NCBI GenBank assembly: GCA_947367115.1
Contig: CANBCW010000003.1
Location: 1 to 63,335, forward strand
Reading direction: 5' to 3'
DNA: 63,335 nt
DNA from: an uncultured Clostridia bacterium
GTDB lineage: Bacteria > Bacillota > Clostridia > Oscillospirales > Oscillospiraceae
The position numbers and the translations under genes are program-made. Below are positions 53,018-63,335 of this stretch, in pieces. The notes below the pieces were generated by a model. It was not told the origin of the DNA. It saw only the letters and a program-made list of their open reading frames with translations, and searched no databases. Numbering within the stretch: the first letter of the stretch is position 1; each line of letters begins with the position of its first letter.

Positions 53018-53130
53018 GTCATTGCGAACCAGTGACCGATGTCACTGGTGTGGCAATCCCCGAATGGATAGCATTGTCTGAAGAACCGGGGGATTCCCAC
53101 GCCAGTGTGCGCACTGGCTCGGAATGACAG
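53018..53130. repeat. Dispersed GTCATTGCGA palindromic repeat, copy 1
   Basis: TGTCATTGCGAACCAGTG at the left end is inverted as CACTGGCTCGGAATGACA at the right end, with nested palindromes CCAGTGAC/GTCACTGG and GCCAGTG/CACTGGC. It lies between the T-box terminator and the alaS ribosome site, so it is in the 5' leader of the read-through mRNA. A related copy is at 59769-59961. Confidence 0.85.
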
Positions 53131-53154
53131 AGAAACTTAAGGAGGCAAATTCCT

Positions 53155-55794
<2,640 letters not shown>

Positions 55795-55799
55795 TTTTG

Positions 55800-55824
55800 T
55801 GGGCACCGTGTAACGCGGTGCCCA
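55800..55824 (+). terminator. Terminator after alaS
   Basis: TGGGCACCG/CGGTGCCCA 9-bp stem, loop TGTAACG, followed by TTTTTA. Confidence 0.85.
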
Positions 55825-55848
55825 TTTTTAACGAAGGGAGGCTGCCCC

Positions 55849-58089
55849 ATGCGTAAATTGATGTGGTTCACTTTGGGCTTCGGCGCGGCCTGTGCCCTGG
55901 GTGCTTATGTATATTGCCACTGGTGGATGGCACTGGCGGCGCTGCTGCTGGGCGTGGCGGCGTTTTTCATGAGAAAGAAGTGGAAGCCTCTTCGCGTGGC
56001 CGCTGCGATCCTGCTGGGAATTGCGGTGGGAACCGGCTGGTATTATGCTTATAACGGTTTGTACCTACAAGAAGCGTGGCTTTTGGATGGGCAGACACTG
56101 ACGATTTCCGCTGAAGTGACGGATTACAGCTACGAAACCGATTACGGCTGTGCTGTAGAGGCAGAGATCCGTGCAGGCGGCAAACGCTATACGGTACGGA
56201 TGTACCTTGACGATACAAAGCATCTGATACCCGGTGACCGGATCATGGGAGAATTTCGTCTTCGTTACACCAATGACAGGGAAGAGCCAACATATCACAG
56301 GGGAAACGGCACATTTTTGCTTGCATACCAGCGCGGTGATATTCAAATCACACTAACAGACGCGGTTCCGTATCAATATTATCCGGCGGCATTGCGTCGC
56401 CGGCTGACGACTATTTTGGAGCAAATATTTCCGTCTGACACGGCTTTCTTTGCCAAGGCGCTGCTTCTCGGAGATCGAACAGATGTCGGTTATGAGATCA
56501 ATACGGCGTTTAAGGTCAGCGGGATCAGTCACATTATCGCGGTATCCGGTCTGCATGTATCGATTCTTTTTGCACTGATCATGCTGATCTCAGGCAGACG
56601 AAGGGTGCTGACAGCGTTGCTTGGTATTCCTGTTCTGCTGCTTTTTGCCGCGGTGGCAGGCTTCACCCCATCTGTTACGAGAGCTTGTCTGATGCAGATA
56701 TTGATGCTGTTGGCGTTACTCTTTGACAAGGAATATGACCCGGCCACGGCGCTTTCCTTTGCGGCACTGGTGATGCTCATTGTTAATCCGGTCGTGATTA
56801 CCTCTGCCAGCTTTCAATTGTCTATTGGATGCATGGCGGGGATATTCCTGTTCTCCAAGCGTATCAGTGCTTGGGTCAGCGGTTACGCTTTCTGGAAGGG
56901 ATGGAAAGGGAAAAGCCTTCGAGTTCGGTTTCGAAATTGGATATCCGGCGGCGTTGGCGTAACCCTGAGCGCCATGTTCTTTACCACGCCACTGGTGGCG
57001 TATTATTTTGGAGCGGTCAGCCTTGTGAGTATCGTTACCAACCTGCTGACGCTATGGGCGGTATCGATGATCTTTTATGGAATTATGGCTGTGTGTCTGC
57101 TGTATTTTGTTTGGGCGAAAGCGGCTGCAGCACTGGCGTGGTTGATCAGCTGGCTGATTCGTTATGTGTTGGGGGTATCCCAAACATTGTCTGCGTTTCC
57201 GTTGGCAGCCGTGTATACCCAGAGCGTGTTCATCGTTTTGTGGCTGGTATTATGCTACGGACTGATTGCGGTGTTCCTTCTGTCGAAGAAGCGTCAGCCC
57301 TTTGTGCTGATCTGCTGCGGTGTTTTGGGCTTGTGCCTGGCGTTGGGGTGTTCCTGGATGGAGCCTTTGTTGGATGATACGCGGATGACGGTACTGGATG
57401 TGGGACAGGGACAGTGTATCATTCTCCAATCTGACGGCAGAACCTTTCTTGTGGACTGCGGCGGTGACAGTGATACGCAAGCCGCGGATCTGGCGGCAGA
57501 AACGCTGTTGTCGCAGGGAATATCCCGGCTGGATGGCTTGATCGTGACCCATTACGACAGTGACCACGCAGGTGGGGTGGGGTATCTTCTGTCCCGCGTT
57601 CCGGCAGATACGGTATTCCTGCCGGACAGTCCGGACGAGGATGGCATACTGGATACCATCCTTCCATACTGCCGCGGCGCTCAGGTTTTCGTGAACGAGG
57701 ATCTGCTGCTTCGGTGGGATGATACATCTATGACTGTGTTTGCTCCGATTTTATCTACTTCGGATAATGAAAGGGGCCTTTGCGTCTTGTTCCAAGGTGA
57801 AAAGTGTGATATACTGGTCACCGGAGATCTGAGCCGTTTGGGCGAGCGGCTTTTGATGATGGAAAAGCCGATTCCAAAGCTGACTGCCCTTGTTGTGGGG
57901 CACCATGGCTCCAAATCATCCACAGGCGAGGCGCTGCTGGAAGCGACCCGGCCTGAATATGCCTTTATTTCTGTGGGCGCGGACAATTATTACGGTCATC
58001 CGAGCAGCGAGGTGCTGGATCGGCTGACCATGTTCGGCTGCGCGGTTTACCGTACCGATGAGGATGGTACGATTATTTTCAGGAGGTGA
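55849..58089 (+). CDS. comEC: DNA internalization protein ComEC/Rec2
   Basis: ComEC is the membrane channel for single-stranded DNA uptake. The 746-residue protein has an N-terminal DUF4131-like domain, a multi-helix Competence domain (ISHIIAVSGLHVSILF near residue 224) and a C-terminal metallo-beta-lactamase-like domain with VLDVGQGQCI, THYDSDHAGG and GHHGSKSS. The length is normal. No other com gene is adjacent. The next gene, holA, begins 5 nt downstream, as in many Firmicutes. Confidence 0.96.
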   Translation: MRKLMWFTLGFGAACALGAYVYCHWWMALAALLLGVAAFFMRKKWKPLRVAAAILLGIAVGTGWYYAYNGLYLQEAWLLDGQTLTISAEVTDYSYETDYGCAVEAEIRAGGKRYTVRMYLDDTKHLIPGDRIMGEFRLRYTNDREEPTYHRGNGTFLLAYQRGDIQITLTDAVPYQYYPAALRRRLTTILEQIFPSDTAFFAKALLLGDRTDVGYEINTAFKVSGISHIIAVSGLHVSILFALIMLISGRRRVLTALLGIPVLLLFAAVAGFTPSVTRACLMQILMLLALLFDKEYDPATALSFAALVMLIVNPVVITSASFQLSIGCMAGIFLFSKRISAWVSGYAFWKGWKGKSLRVRFRNWISGGVGVTLSAMFFTTPLVAYYFGAVSLVSIVTNLLTLWAVSMIFYGIMAVCLLYFVWAKAAAALAWLISWLIRYVLGVSQTLSAFPLAAVYTQSVFIVLWLVLCYGLIAVFLLSKKRQPFVLICCGVLGLCLALGCSWMEPLLDDTRMTVLDVGQGQCIILQSDGRTFLVDCGGDSDTQAADLAAETLLSQGISRLDGLIVTHYDSDHAGGVGYLLSRVPADTVFLPDSPDEDGILDTILPYCRGAQVFVNEDLLLRWDDTSMTVFAPILSTSDNERGLCVLFQGEKCDILVTGDLSRLGERLLMMEKPIPKLTALVVGHHGSKSSTGEALLEATRPEYAFISVGADNYYGHPSSEVLDRLTMFGCAVYRTDEDGTIIFRR

Positions 58090-58093
58090 CATT

Positions 58094-59140
58094 ATGGCGA
58101 AGCAGAATACAGATCATACCGCCTTTGATGATCTGAAAGGGGCGATTCGCGCCAAAAGCGTGGGAAATTTGTATTTTTTTCACGGTGAAGAGATGTTTCT
58201 CCTGAATTACTATCTGGAGCAGCTTAAGAAGCTTCTTCTGGATGAACTGACGGAATCTTTTAACTACCACCGTCTGACGGCGGAGACCTTCGACATCCGC
58301 GATTTTGCTGATGCGGTAGAAAATCTGCCCATGATGGCGGAGCGTACGCTGGTGCAGGTGGATGATATTGACCTGTTTAAGTTGCCGGAGGACAGCCGGA
58401 ACAAGCTCGTGGATGTTCTGACCGATATACCGGATTACTGTACCGTTGTCTTTACCTATGTGACCGTGCCCTGGAAGCCGGACAAGCGGCTGAAGAAGCT
58501 GTGGGAGGCGGTCGAGAATAACGGCTCTGTGGTGGAATTTGCCAAGCAGGAACCCAGGGATCTGATCCCATGGATCACCCGGCATTTCGCGGCGAAGGGA
58601 AAGCGTATCTCTACGGATCTGTGCGGCTACCTCATTGAGATCACCGGCGGAACGATGACGGCTCTCTCCGGCGAGATTCAGAAGATCTGTGCCTACTCCG
58701 GAGCAGAGCACATTCAAAAGACGGATATCGACGCAGTGACGGAACCGGTGATGGATGCGGTGGTGTTCCAAATGACCGACCTTTTGGGGCAGGGGCAGTA
58801 TGCCGCGGCTCTGGCGAAGCTCCATCAACTGCTGAAAATGCAGCAGGAGCCTATTGCGATTCTGGGCGCGGTAGGCGGCCACTTCCGCCGGATCGGTACC
58901 GCCCGGACGCTGCTGGATAACGGCAAGCAGGCTGGTGAGCTGATGAAGCTGTGCGCAATGGGCAGTTATCCGGCTCAGAAGACAATGGATATGGCTCGTC
59001 GGTTTTCTCCGGATTTCTGCCGCAAGGCCGCGGAACTGGTGCTGGAGACGGACTATAAAATGAAGACCTCCTTTGATGACCAGGACAGGCTTCTGGAGCT
59101 GCTGATTCTGCAGCTTGCGCAGGAGGCCCGCCGTGATTAA
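58094..59140 (+). CDS. holA: DNA polymerase III delta subunit
   Basis: HolA is the clamp-loader subunit that opens the sliding clamp. The 348-residue protein has the YFFHGEEMFLLNYYLEQ start typical of delta, a conserved LPMMAERTLVQVDD segment and the C-terminal helices (MQQEPIAILGAVGGHFRRI). The ATG at 58094 follows AGGAGG inside the end of comEC. rnmV overlaps its end by 8 nt. Confidence 0.95.
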   Translation: MAKQNTDHTAFDDLKGAIRAKSVGNLYFFHGEEMFLLNYYLEQLKKLLLDELTESFNYHRLTAETFDIRDFADAVENLPMMAERTLVQVDDIDLFKLPEDSRNKLVDVLTDIPDYCTVVFTYVTVPWKPDKRLKKLWEAVENNGSVVEFAKQEPRDLIPWITRHFAAKGKRISTDLCGYLIEITGGTMTALSGEIQKICAYSGAEHIQKTDIDAVTEPVMDAVVFQMTDLLGQGQYAAALAKLHQLLKMQQEPIAILGAVGGHFRRIGTARTLLDNGKQAGELMKLCAMGSYPAQKTMDMARRFSPDFCRKAAELVLETDYKMKTSFDDQDRLLELLILQLAQEARRD

Positions 59141-59726
59141 GATCAAAGAGGCCATCGTGGTGGAGGGACGCTACGATAAAAACACCCTGAGTCAGATCGT
59201 GGATGCCACGATCTTTGAAACCAACGGCTTTGGGATCTTCAAGGATGTGCAGCGTATGAACCTGCTGCGCCGGGTGGCGGAAAAACACGGGCTGATCGTG
59301 TTTACGGATTCGGATGGTGCCGGCTTTGTGATCCGCAACCGAATTAAAAGCTGTATCCCGGCGCAGTATTTAAAGCATGCCTATATCCCGGATATTTTTG
59401 GCAAGGAGCGGCGCAAGGCGGCTCCCGGCAAGGAAGGGAAGCTGGGAGTAGAGGGGATGACGAAGGAAGTCCTTCTGGACGCGCTGCGACGCTGCGGCGC
59501 AACCGCTGAGGGAGAGAGTGCAGTTACATCTGAACGGATCACCAAGCAGGATCTGATGGAATTGGGTCTATCCGGCGGCAAGGATGCCAGCGCGAAACGT
59601 CTGGCCTTGCTGAAAAAGCTGGAGCTGCCGGAACACTTGAGCGCTAATGCCATGCTGCAGGCACTGAATATGCTGTATGATTTGGATGAGTTGACTCAGA
59701 TCGTCAACGATTTGGAAGAGAGATAG
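59133..59726 (+). CDS. rnmV: Ribonuclease M5
   Basis: RNase M5 matures 5S rRNA. The 197-residue protein has a TOPRIM domain (EAIVVEGRYD at the start, FTDSDGAGF in the middle) and the C-terminal half typical of the family. The start is a GTG at 59133, 6 nt after AGGAGG, overlapping holA. The stop codon lies within the left terminal repeat (59720-59737) of a composite repeat. Confidence 0.93.
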   Translation: MIKIKEAIVVEGRYDKNTLSQIVDATIFETNGFGIFKDVQRMNLLRRVAEKHGLIVFTDSDGAGFVIRNRIKSCIPAQYLKHAYIPDIFGKERRKAAPGKEGKLGVEGMTKEVLLDALRRCGATAEGESAVTSERITKQDLMELGLSGGKDASAKRLALLKKLELPEHLSANAMLQALNMLYDLDELTQIVNDLEER

Positions 59727-59996
59727 ATTGCTGTTTATGGGATTATTGGCGCACGAAAAAAGAAGCATGTCATTGCGAGCCAGTGCGCTGCGACTCGCTA
59801 AAAGCCGATGCTGGCGCATCGGTTGCTCGCTTGCACAGCCCTGCGGGGCTAGACACTGGCGTGGCAATCCCCCGGTTCTTGCGGCATTTTGAGTCGGTAA
59901 TCGTATCATTTTACCATTCAACGGTGAGATTGCCACGTCGCTTCGCTCCTCGCAATGACAGCGTTTCTTAGTGCGCTAGACAACAATTTACCTCAC
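59720..59996. repeat. TIR-bounded composite repeat on rnmV stop
   Basis: GAGATAGATTGCTGTTTA (59720-59737) is inverted in TAGACAACAATTTACCTC (59977-59994) with 14 of 18 matches. These are the same terminal sequences as in the 3495-3588 element. The interior (59769-59961) is a copy of the GTCATTGCGAG repeat, so one repeat seems to have entered another, or the two always travel together. Confidence 0.65.
59769..59961. repeat. Dispersed GTCATTGCGAG palindromic repeat, copy 2
   Basis: TGTCATTGCGAGCCAGTG at the left end, CACTGGCGTGGCAATCCC in the middle and GAGATTGCCACGTCGCTTCG...CTCGCAATGACA at the right end match a palindromic sequence that recurs in many bacterial genomes. It contains several nested inverted repeats. 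No ORF is supported. Confidence 0.85.
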
Positions 59997-60012
59997 AATA
60001 TGGAGTAACACC

Positions 60013-61875
60013 ATGGTAGATATATCGGTTAACAATTTAACAAAATTCTTCGTCATCGGTGAAAACCTGCTGGAAGGACTGACGTTCGATATTCAGGAAG
60101 GGGAGTGTGTGGCGATCTTAGGCCGCAACGGCTGCGGAAAGACCACCCTGTTTAAGATCCTCACCGGTGAAATGGACTATGACGACGGCGAGGTCTATGT
60201 CAATCCCAATAAGCGCATTGGCTTGATCTCCCAGATTCCCAAATTCCCTGCGGGTTACACTGTGGAGGATGTGCTCCGTTCTGCCTACGCACCACTGATG
60301 AAGATTAAGGAAAAGATGGAGTCGCTGGAGCACGCCATGTCGGCCGGCGCTTCTGCCGAGCAGCTTCGGGAATACGATAACCTGACGAACCGCTTCCAGT
60401 CCGGGGGCGGCTATGAGATGGATGTGGATGTGGACAAGGTCTGCAACGGCCTGGGTATCACTGCCGAGCAGCGCGTTCAGGAATTCGACAGCCTCTCCGG
60501 CGGCGAAAAAACCAGAGTGAATCTGGCAAGGCTGCTGCTGGAAAAGACGGATATTCTGCTGCTGGATGAGCCTACCAACCATTTGGATCTTCGCAGTGTG
60601 GAATGGCTGGAGAACTACATCAACAATTTCAAGGGAACGGTGCTGGCCATTTCCCATGACCGCTATTTCATCGATCAGGTGGCCGATCGGGTCATTGAGA
60701 TTACGGAGGGGCATGCGGAATTCTATTCCGGCAACTACTCCTTCTATATGGATGAAAAGCAGGCTCGGTTTGACCTGCAGCTCAAGCAATACGAGCAGGA
60801 ACAGGCGAAATTAAAGCAACTTGGCTATACATTAGACCGGATGAAGGGATGGGGCATCAACAACCGCACCCTGTTCCGCCGCGCCATGTCCATCCAGCAC
60901 CGCATGGAGCGCATCGAGAAAACCAAGAAGCCCCAGAAGGAAAAGACCATGAAGGCCAGCTTTGGGGAGAAGGATTTTTCCGGCGATGTGGTGTTCAAAA
61001 TGAAAAATGTATCCAAGGCATTTGGTGAACGGACGCTGTTTTCGGATGTGAACCTGAATGTGGAAGGCGGCGAGCGGATCGCCCTGCTGGGCGACAATGG
61101 CACCGGCAAGTCCACCTTTATCAAATGCCTGCTGGGGGAGGAGGACTGCGAAGGCAAGCTCCAGTTCGGCCCTACGGTGAAATGGGGATATCTGCCCCAG
61201 ATCATCAAGTTCAGCCACCCAGAGCGGACGCTTTACGACACCATGCTCTATGAAAAGAACTGCTCCCCCCAGATGGCGCGTGACCGCCTTGGCGCGTTCA
61301 TGTTCCAAGGGGAGGACGTGTTCAAGACTGTGGGGACGCTCTCCGGCGGTGAGCAGTCACGGCTGCGGCTGTGCATGCTGATGGATGAAAAGATCAATCT
61401 TCTGATCCTGGACGAACCGACGAACCATCTGGACATCGCGTCTCGTGAATGGGTGGAGGCGGCCATCGAGGAATTTGAGGGCGTGCTGCTGTTCGTCAGC
61501 CATGACCGGTATTTCATTGAAAAGTTCGCGGAGCGGATCTGGCTGCTGGAAGATGGGCAGATCCGGGATTTCCCCTGCGGCTATGCCAAATACCGCTCCA
61601 TCATCGAGCATGAACAGGCGGCCAAAACAGTGGCTCCCTCTGCGCCCAAGCCGAAAAAAGAAAAGCCCAAGGGCGGCACCAAGGATCAGGATAAGCTGAT
61701 CCGCCGCCTGGAGCGGGAGATCGAAAAGCAGGAAAAGATCGTCGCGGAATTCGACACGAAGATCGAGGCGGCCTCTGCCGACTATCAGGAGCTGACCCGG
61801 CTTCTTTCCGAAAAGGAAGACGCGGAAATGGTGCTGATGGATATGATGGAGCAGTGGGAACAGGCGCAGGAATGA
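60013..61875 (+). CDS. ABC-F family ATPase
   Basis: ABC-F proteins act on the ribosome to relieve stalling or protect from antibiotics; some have other roles. The 620-residue protein has two ABC domains: Walker A GRNGCGKTT with LSGGEKTR and LLLDEPTNHLD, then GDNGTGKST with LSGGEQSR and LILDEPTNHLD. The interdomain linker (about 255-310) is basic (KKPQKEKTMKASFGEK), and the C-terminus has a Lys-rich coiled coil. No transmembrane helix. The ATG follows ATGGAG. The downstream gene is translationally coupled. Confidence 0.93.
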   Translation: MVDISVNNLTKFFVIGENLLEGLTFDIQEGECVAILGRNGCGKTTLFKILTGEMDYDDGEVYVNPNKRIGLISQIPKFPAGYTVEDVLRSAYAPLMKIKEKMESLEHAMSAGASAEQLREYDNLTNRFQSGGGYEMDVDVDKVCNGLGITAEQRVQEFDSLSGGEKTRVNLARLLLEKTDILLLDEPTNHLDLRSVEWLENYINNFKGTVLAISHDRYFIDQVADRVIEITEGHAEFYSGNYSFYMDEKQARFDLQLKQYEQEQAKLKQLGYTLDRMKGWGINNRTLFRRAMSIQHRMERIEKTKKPQKEKTMKASFGEKDFSGDVVFKMKNVSKAFGERTLFSDVNLNVEGGERIALLGDNGTGKSTFIKCLLGEEDCEGKLQFGPTVKWGYLPQIIKFSHPERTLYDTMLYEKNCSPQMARDRLGAFMFQGEDVFKTVGTLSGGEQSRLRLCMLMDEKINLLILDEPTNHLDIASREWVEAAIEEFEGVLLFVSHDRYFIEKFAERIWLLEDGQIRDFPCGYAKYRSIIEHEQAAKTVAPSAPKPKKEKPKGGTKDQDKLIRRLEREIEKQEKIVAEFDTKIEAASADYQELTRLLSEKEDAEMVLMDMMEQWEQAQE

Positions 61876-62384
61876 ATGTGACGAAATTTGAACGTTTTCT
61901 ATCCGCAGCCCGGGCACTGAATGAATGGAATGTTACACCTTTGCTGTTTGGCTCGCTAGGGCTGGAGCGGCGGCTAAATACAGATCTGCAGGCTGAGGAT
62001 ATCGATATCCTTGTGCCGGAAGTGTATCTGCATGATGGCTGGCATGACCTTGTGACGCTGATGGAAGAGATGGGCTATACGCTGTACGATCTCCATGAGC
62101 ATGCCTTCCAAAAGGACGGTGCCAGCGTGGCCTTTGCCGCCATCGAGAGTTTGAAGCCCTTTGCCGGAGTGGACATTTCCAAGATCCCAATGGAAGAGAC
62201 AGGCGGCGCACATTTTCTCCTGCTGGATCTGCGGGACTATCTGAGGGTCTATACCGCCTCATCTAAGGACGGCTACCGGGCGGATAAGAAGCATGGGAAA
62301 GATACGCAGAAGATCCAACTTCTGAAATCGGCCCTCAATTTGGTTGACACGTTGGATGAACCGTCCTATAATAAGCAAAGATAA
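61872..62384 (+). CDS. Nucleotidyltransferase-like protein
   Basis: The 170-residue protein shows a nucleotidyltransferase pattern: LLFGSLGLERRL followed by DIDILVPE (Gly-Ser and D-x-D). It is too short for a full tRNA- or antibiotic-transferase. The ATG overlaps the ABC-F stop (ATGA), so the two proteins are coupled. It might modify a small molecule or RNA, or be a toxin-like relative; I cannot decide. Confidence 0.7.
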   Translation: MNVTKFERFLSAARALNEWNVTPLLFGSLGLERRLNTDLQAEDIDILVPEVYLHDGWHDLVTLMEEMGYTLYDLHEHAFQKDGASVAFAAIESLKPFAGVDISKIPMEETGGAHFLLLDLRDYLRVYTASSKDGYRADKKHGKDTQKIQLLKSALNLVDTLDEPSYNKQR

Positions 62385-62406
62385 ATTCAAAGGAGCGAAT
62401 GAACAA

Positions 62407-63231
62407 ATGAGTTCTTGTAACGGTAATTGCAGCAGCTGCGGCAGTGATTGCGCCGACCGCAAGGCGGAAAGCCTGCTGGCGGCGCTGAACCCCAAGGCAA
62501 GCGTAAAGAAAGTCATCGCCGTGGTCTCCGGCAAGGGCGGCGTGGGCAAGTCCACCGTCACCTCCATGCTGGCGGTAGCCATGGCCCGCAAGGGCAAGCG
62601 GGTCGGCGTTCTGGATGCCGACATCACCGGCCCCTCCGCACCCACGGCCTTTGGTGTCACCGAGTGCCAGGGCGCCAACGAGGATGGCCTGTACCCGGCG
62701 CTGACTCGTGGCGGCATCCAGGTCATGTCCATCAATCTGCTGCTGGATAACCCTGCTGATCCTGTGGTCTGGCGGGGGCCGGTCATTGCCGGCGCGGTGA
62801 AGCAGTTCTGGACCGACGTGATCTGGGAGGATGTGGACTACCTGTTCGTGGATATGCCCCCCGGAACCGGCGATGTGCCCCTGACTGTGTTCCAGAGCCT
62901 GCCGGTGGACGGCATCGTCATCGTGACCAGCCCTCAGGATCTGGTGTCCATGATCGTGTCCAAGGCTGTGAAGATGGCGAACATGATGCACATTCCTGTG
63001 CTGGGCTTCGTGGAGAACTATTCCTATCTGGAATGCCCGGACTGCGGCAAGAAGATCAACGTCTTTGGCGAAAGCCATTTGGATGAGGTGGCCGCGTCCT
63101 TCGGCCTGCCGGTTCTGGCTCGGCTGCCCATCGACCCCAAGGTGGCTCAGAGCTACGACAATGGCTTGATGGAGACAGTTGACACCTCCAAGGTAGATGG
63201 CGTGATCGCCGCCATTGAAGCCGCGCAATAA
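62407..63231 (+). CDS. Mrp/NBP35 family Fe-S carrier ATPase
   Basis: The 274-residue protein is a P-loop ATPase that assembles or transfers Fe-S clusters. It has a Cys-rich N-terminus (CNGNCSSCGSDC), Walker A SGKGGVGKST (41-50), DADITGPSAP, DMPPGTGDVP and the cluster-binding CPDC. The ATG at 62407 follows AAAGGAG by 11 nt; an in-frame start further upstream would run into the previous gene. Members of this group occur in anaerobic Clostridia. Confidence 0.93.
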   Translation: MSSCNGNCSSCGSDCADRKAESLLAALNPKASVKKVIAVVSGKGGVGKSTVTSMLAVAMARKGKRVGVLDADITGPSAPTAFGVTECQGANEDGLYPALTRGGIQVMSINLLLDNPADPVVWRGPVIAGAVKQFWTDVIWEDVDYLFVDMPPGTGDVPLTVFQSLPVDGIVIVTSPQDLVSMIVSKAVKMANMMHIPVLGFVENYSYLECPDCGKKINVFGESHLDEVAASFGLPVLARLPIDPKVAQSYDNGLMETVDTSKVDGVIAAIEAAQ

Positions 63232-63263
63232 TTGGAAAGTAATTGAGCCGACCCAGATTGAAG

Positions 63264-63335
63264 TGACCCCAAAAAGTTAGACAAATATTTCTAACAAAAA
63301 TTGTTCAAGCAGCCAAGAGGGCTTGCAGTCTGTGT
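63264..63335 (-). mobile_element. IS3-family insertion sequence, edge only
   Basis: TGACCCCAAAAAGTTAGACA at 63264 is typical of an IS3-family (IS150-like) terminal repeat. On the minus strand an ORF end reads HRLQALLAA and stops at 63305-63307, which fits an OrfB transposase C-terminus. The rest is beyond the window, so completeness cannot be judged. Confidence 0.6.

Noticed and set aside
59133..59150. Frameshift between holA and rnmV
   Set aside because: The 8-nt overlap is normal coupling; both proteins have complete family length.

Overview
The window reads as chromosomal core genome of a low-GC-phylum (Firmicutes) member of the class Clostridia, most likely an Oscillospiraceae/Ruminococcaceae-type gut anaerobe. 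The reasons are WhiA, RnmV, DUF1292 and DUF4317 proteins, an ECF transporter module, a T-box leader on alaS, a glycine-riboswitch-like leader on glyA, strong AGGAGG ribosome binding sites, SigA-type promoters (TTGACA-17-TATAAT) and a GC content that looks like about 50-55%. A BofC-like small protein and WhiA hint at a sporulating lineage. The assignment is an inference; no 16S gene or other decisive marker is present.

Layout. 1-3025: a small membrane ORF whose start may be reached through a hairpin, then the leftward rpmG-secE-nusG-rplK-rplA operon with its promoter and terminator. 3026-7973: tspO, ruvX, a leftward pair of half-size TauE/SafE-like permeases, a leftward parvulin-type foldase with a tandem-repeat acidic linker, a structured non-coding RNA candidate, a DUF1292 gene and a BofC-like gene. 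7974-17395: rightward class A PBP, a methyltransferase, ecfA1-ecfA2-ecfT, truA and a ClpC-like ATPase with a zinc-finger N-terminus. 17401-21611: leftward TIM-barrel isomerase and zinc-ribbon membrane protein, a YtxH-like protein, a PyrF-like protein lacking catalytic residues, a lipoprotein, a ferredoxin and an XRE regulator. 21803-36093: murB-whiA-dnaE, a lipoprotein with a two-component system, then DUF1385-prmC-recA-recX-rimO-pgsA. 36207-46596: DUF4317, a cytidylate-kinase-like gene, and a striking divergent cluster of three large envelope proteins (zinc-ribbon/propeller-like, VWA, and Ig-like with a cytosolic zinc-ribbon tail). 46841-52694: GH3 enzyme, HAD hydrolase, MazG-like protein, riboswitch-glyA and a membrane XRE regulator. 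52750-63231: T-box-alaS, comEC-holA-rnmV, an ABC-F ATPase with a nucleotidyltransferase-like partner, and an Mrp/NBP35 ATPase. The right edge appears to enter an IS3-family element on the minus strand.

Most genes are housekeeping: translation, secretion, cell wall, replication, repair and competence. The accessory interest lies in the three-gene envelope cluster at 38226-46596, two families of dispersed palindromic repeats (one with terminal inverted repeats that sit on the stop codons of tspO and rnmV), the RNA candidate at 6875-7046, and several domain oddities: a zinc-ribbon insertion in the PBP, a zinc-finger ClpC, a PyrF relative without its catalytic Lys and Asp, and split permease halves. 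No tRNA, rRNA, CRISPR array or prophage was recognised. The first 180 bases hold no feature I can support beyond a 6-bp inverted repeat at 149-168.
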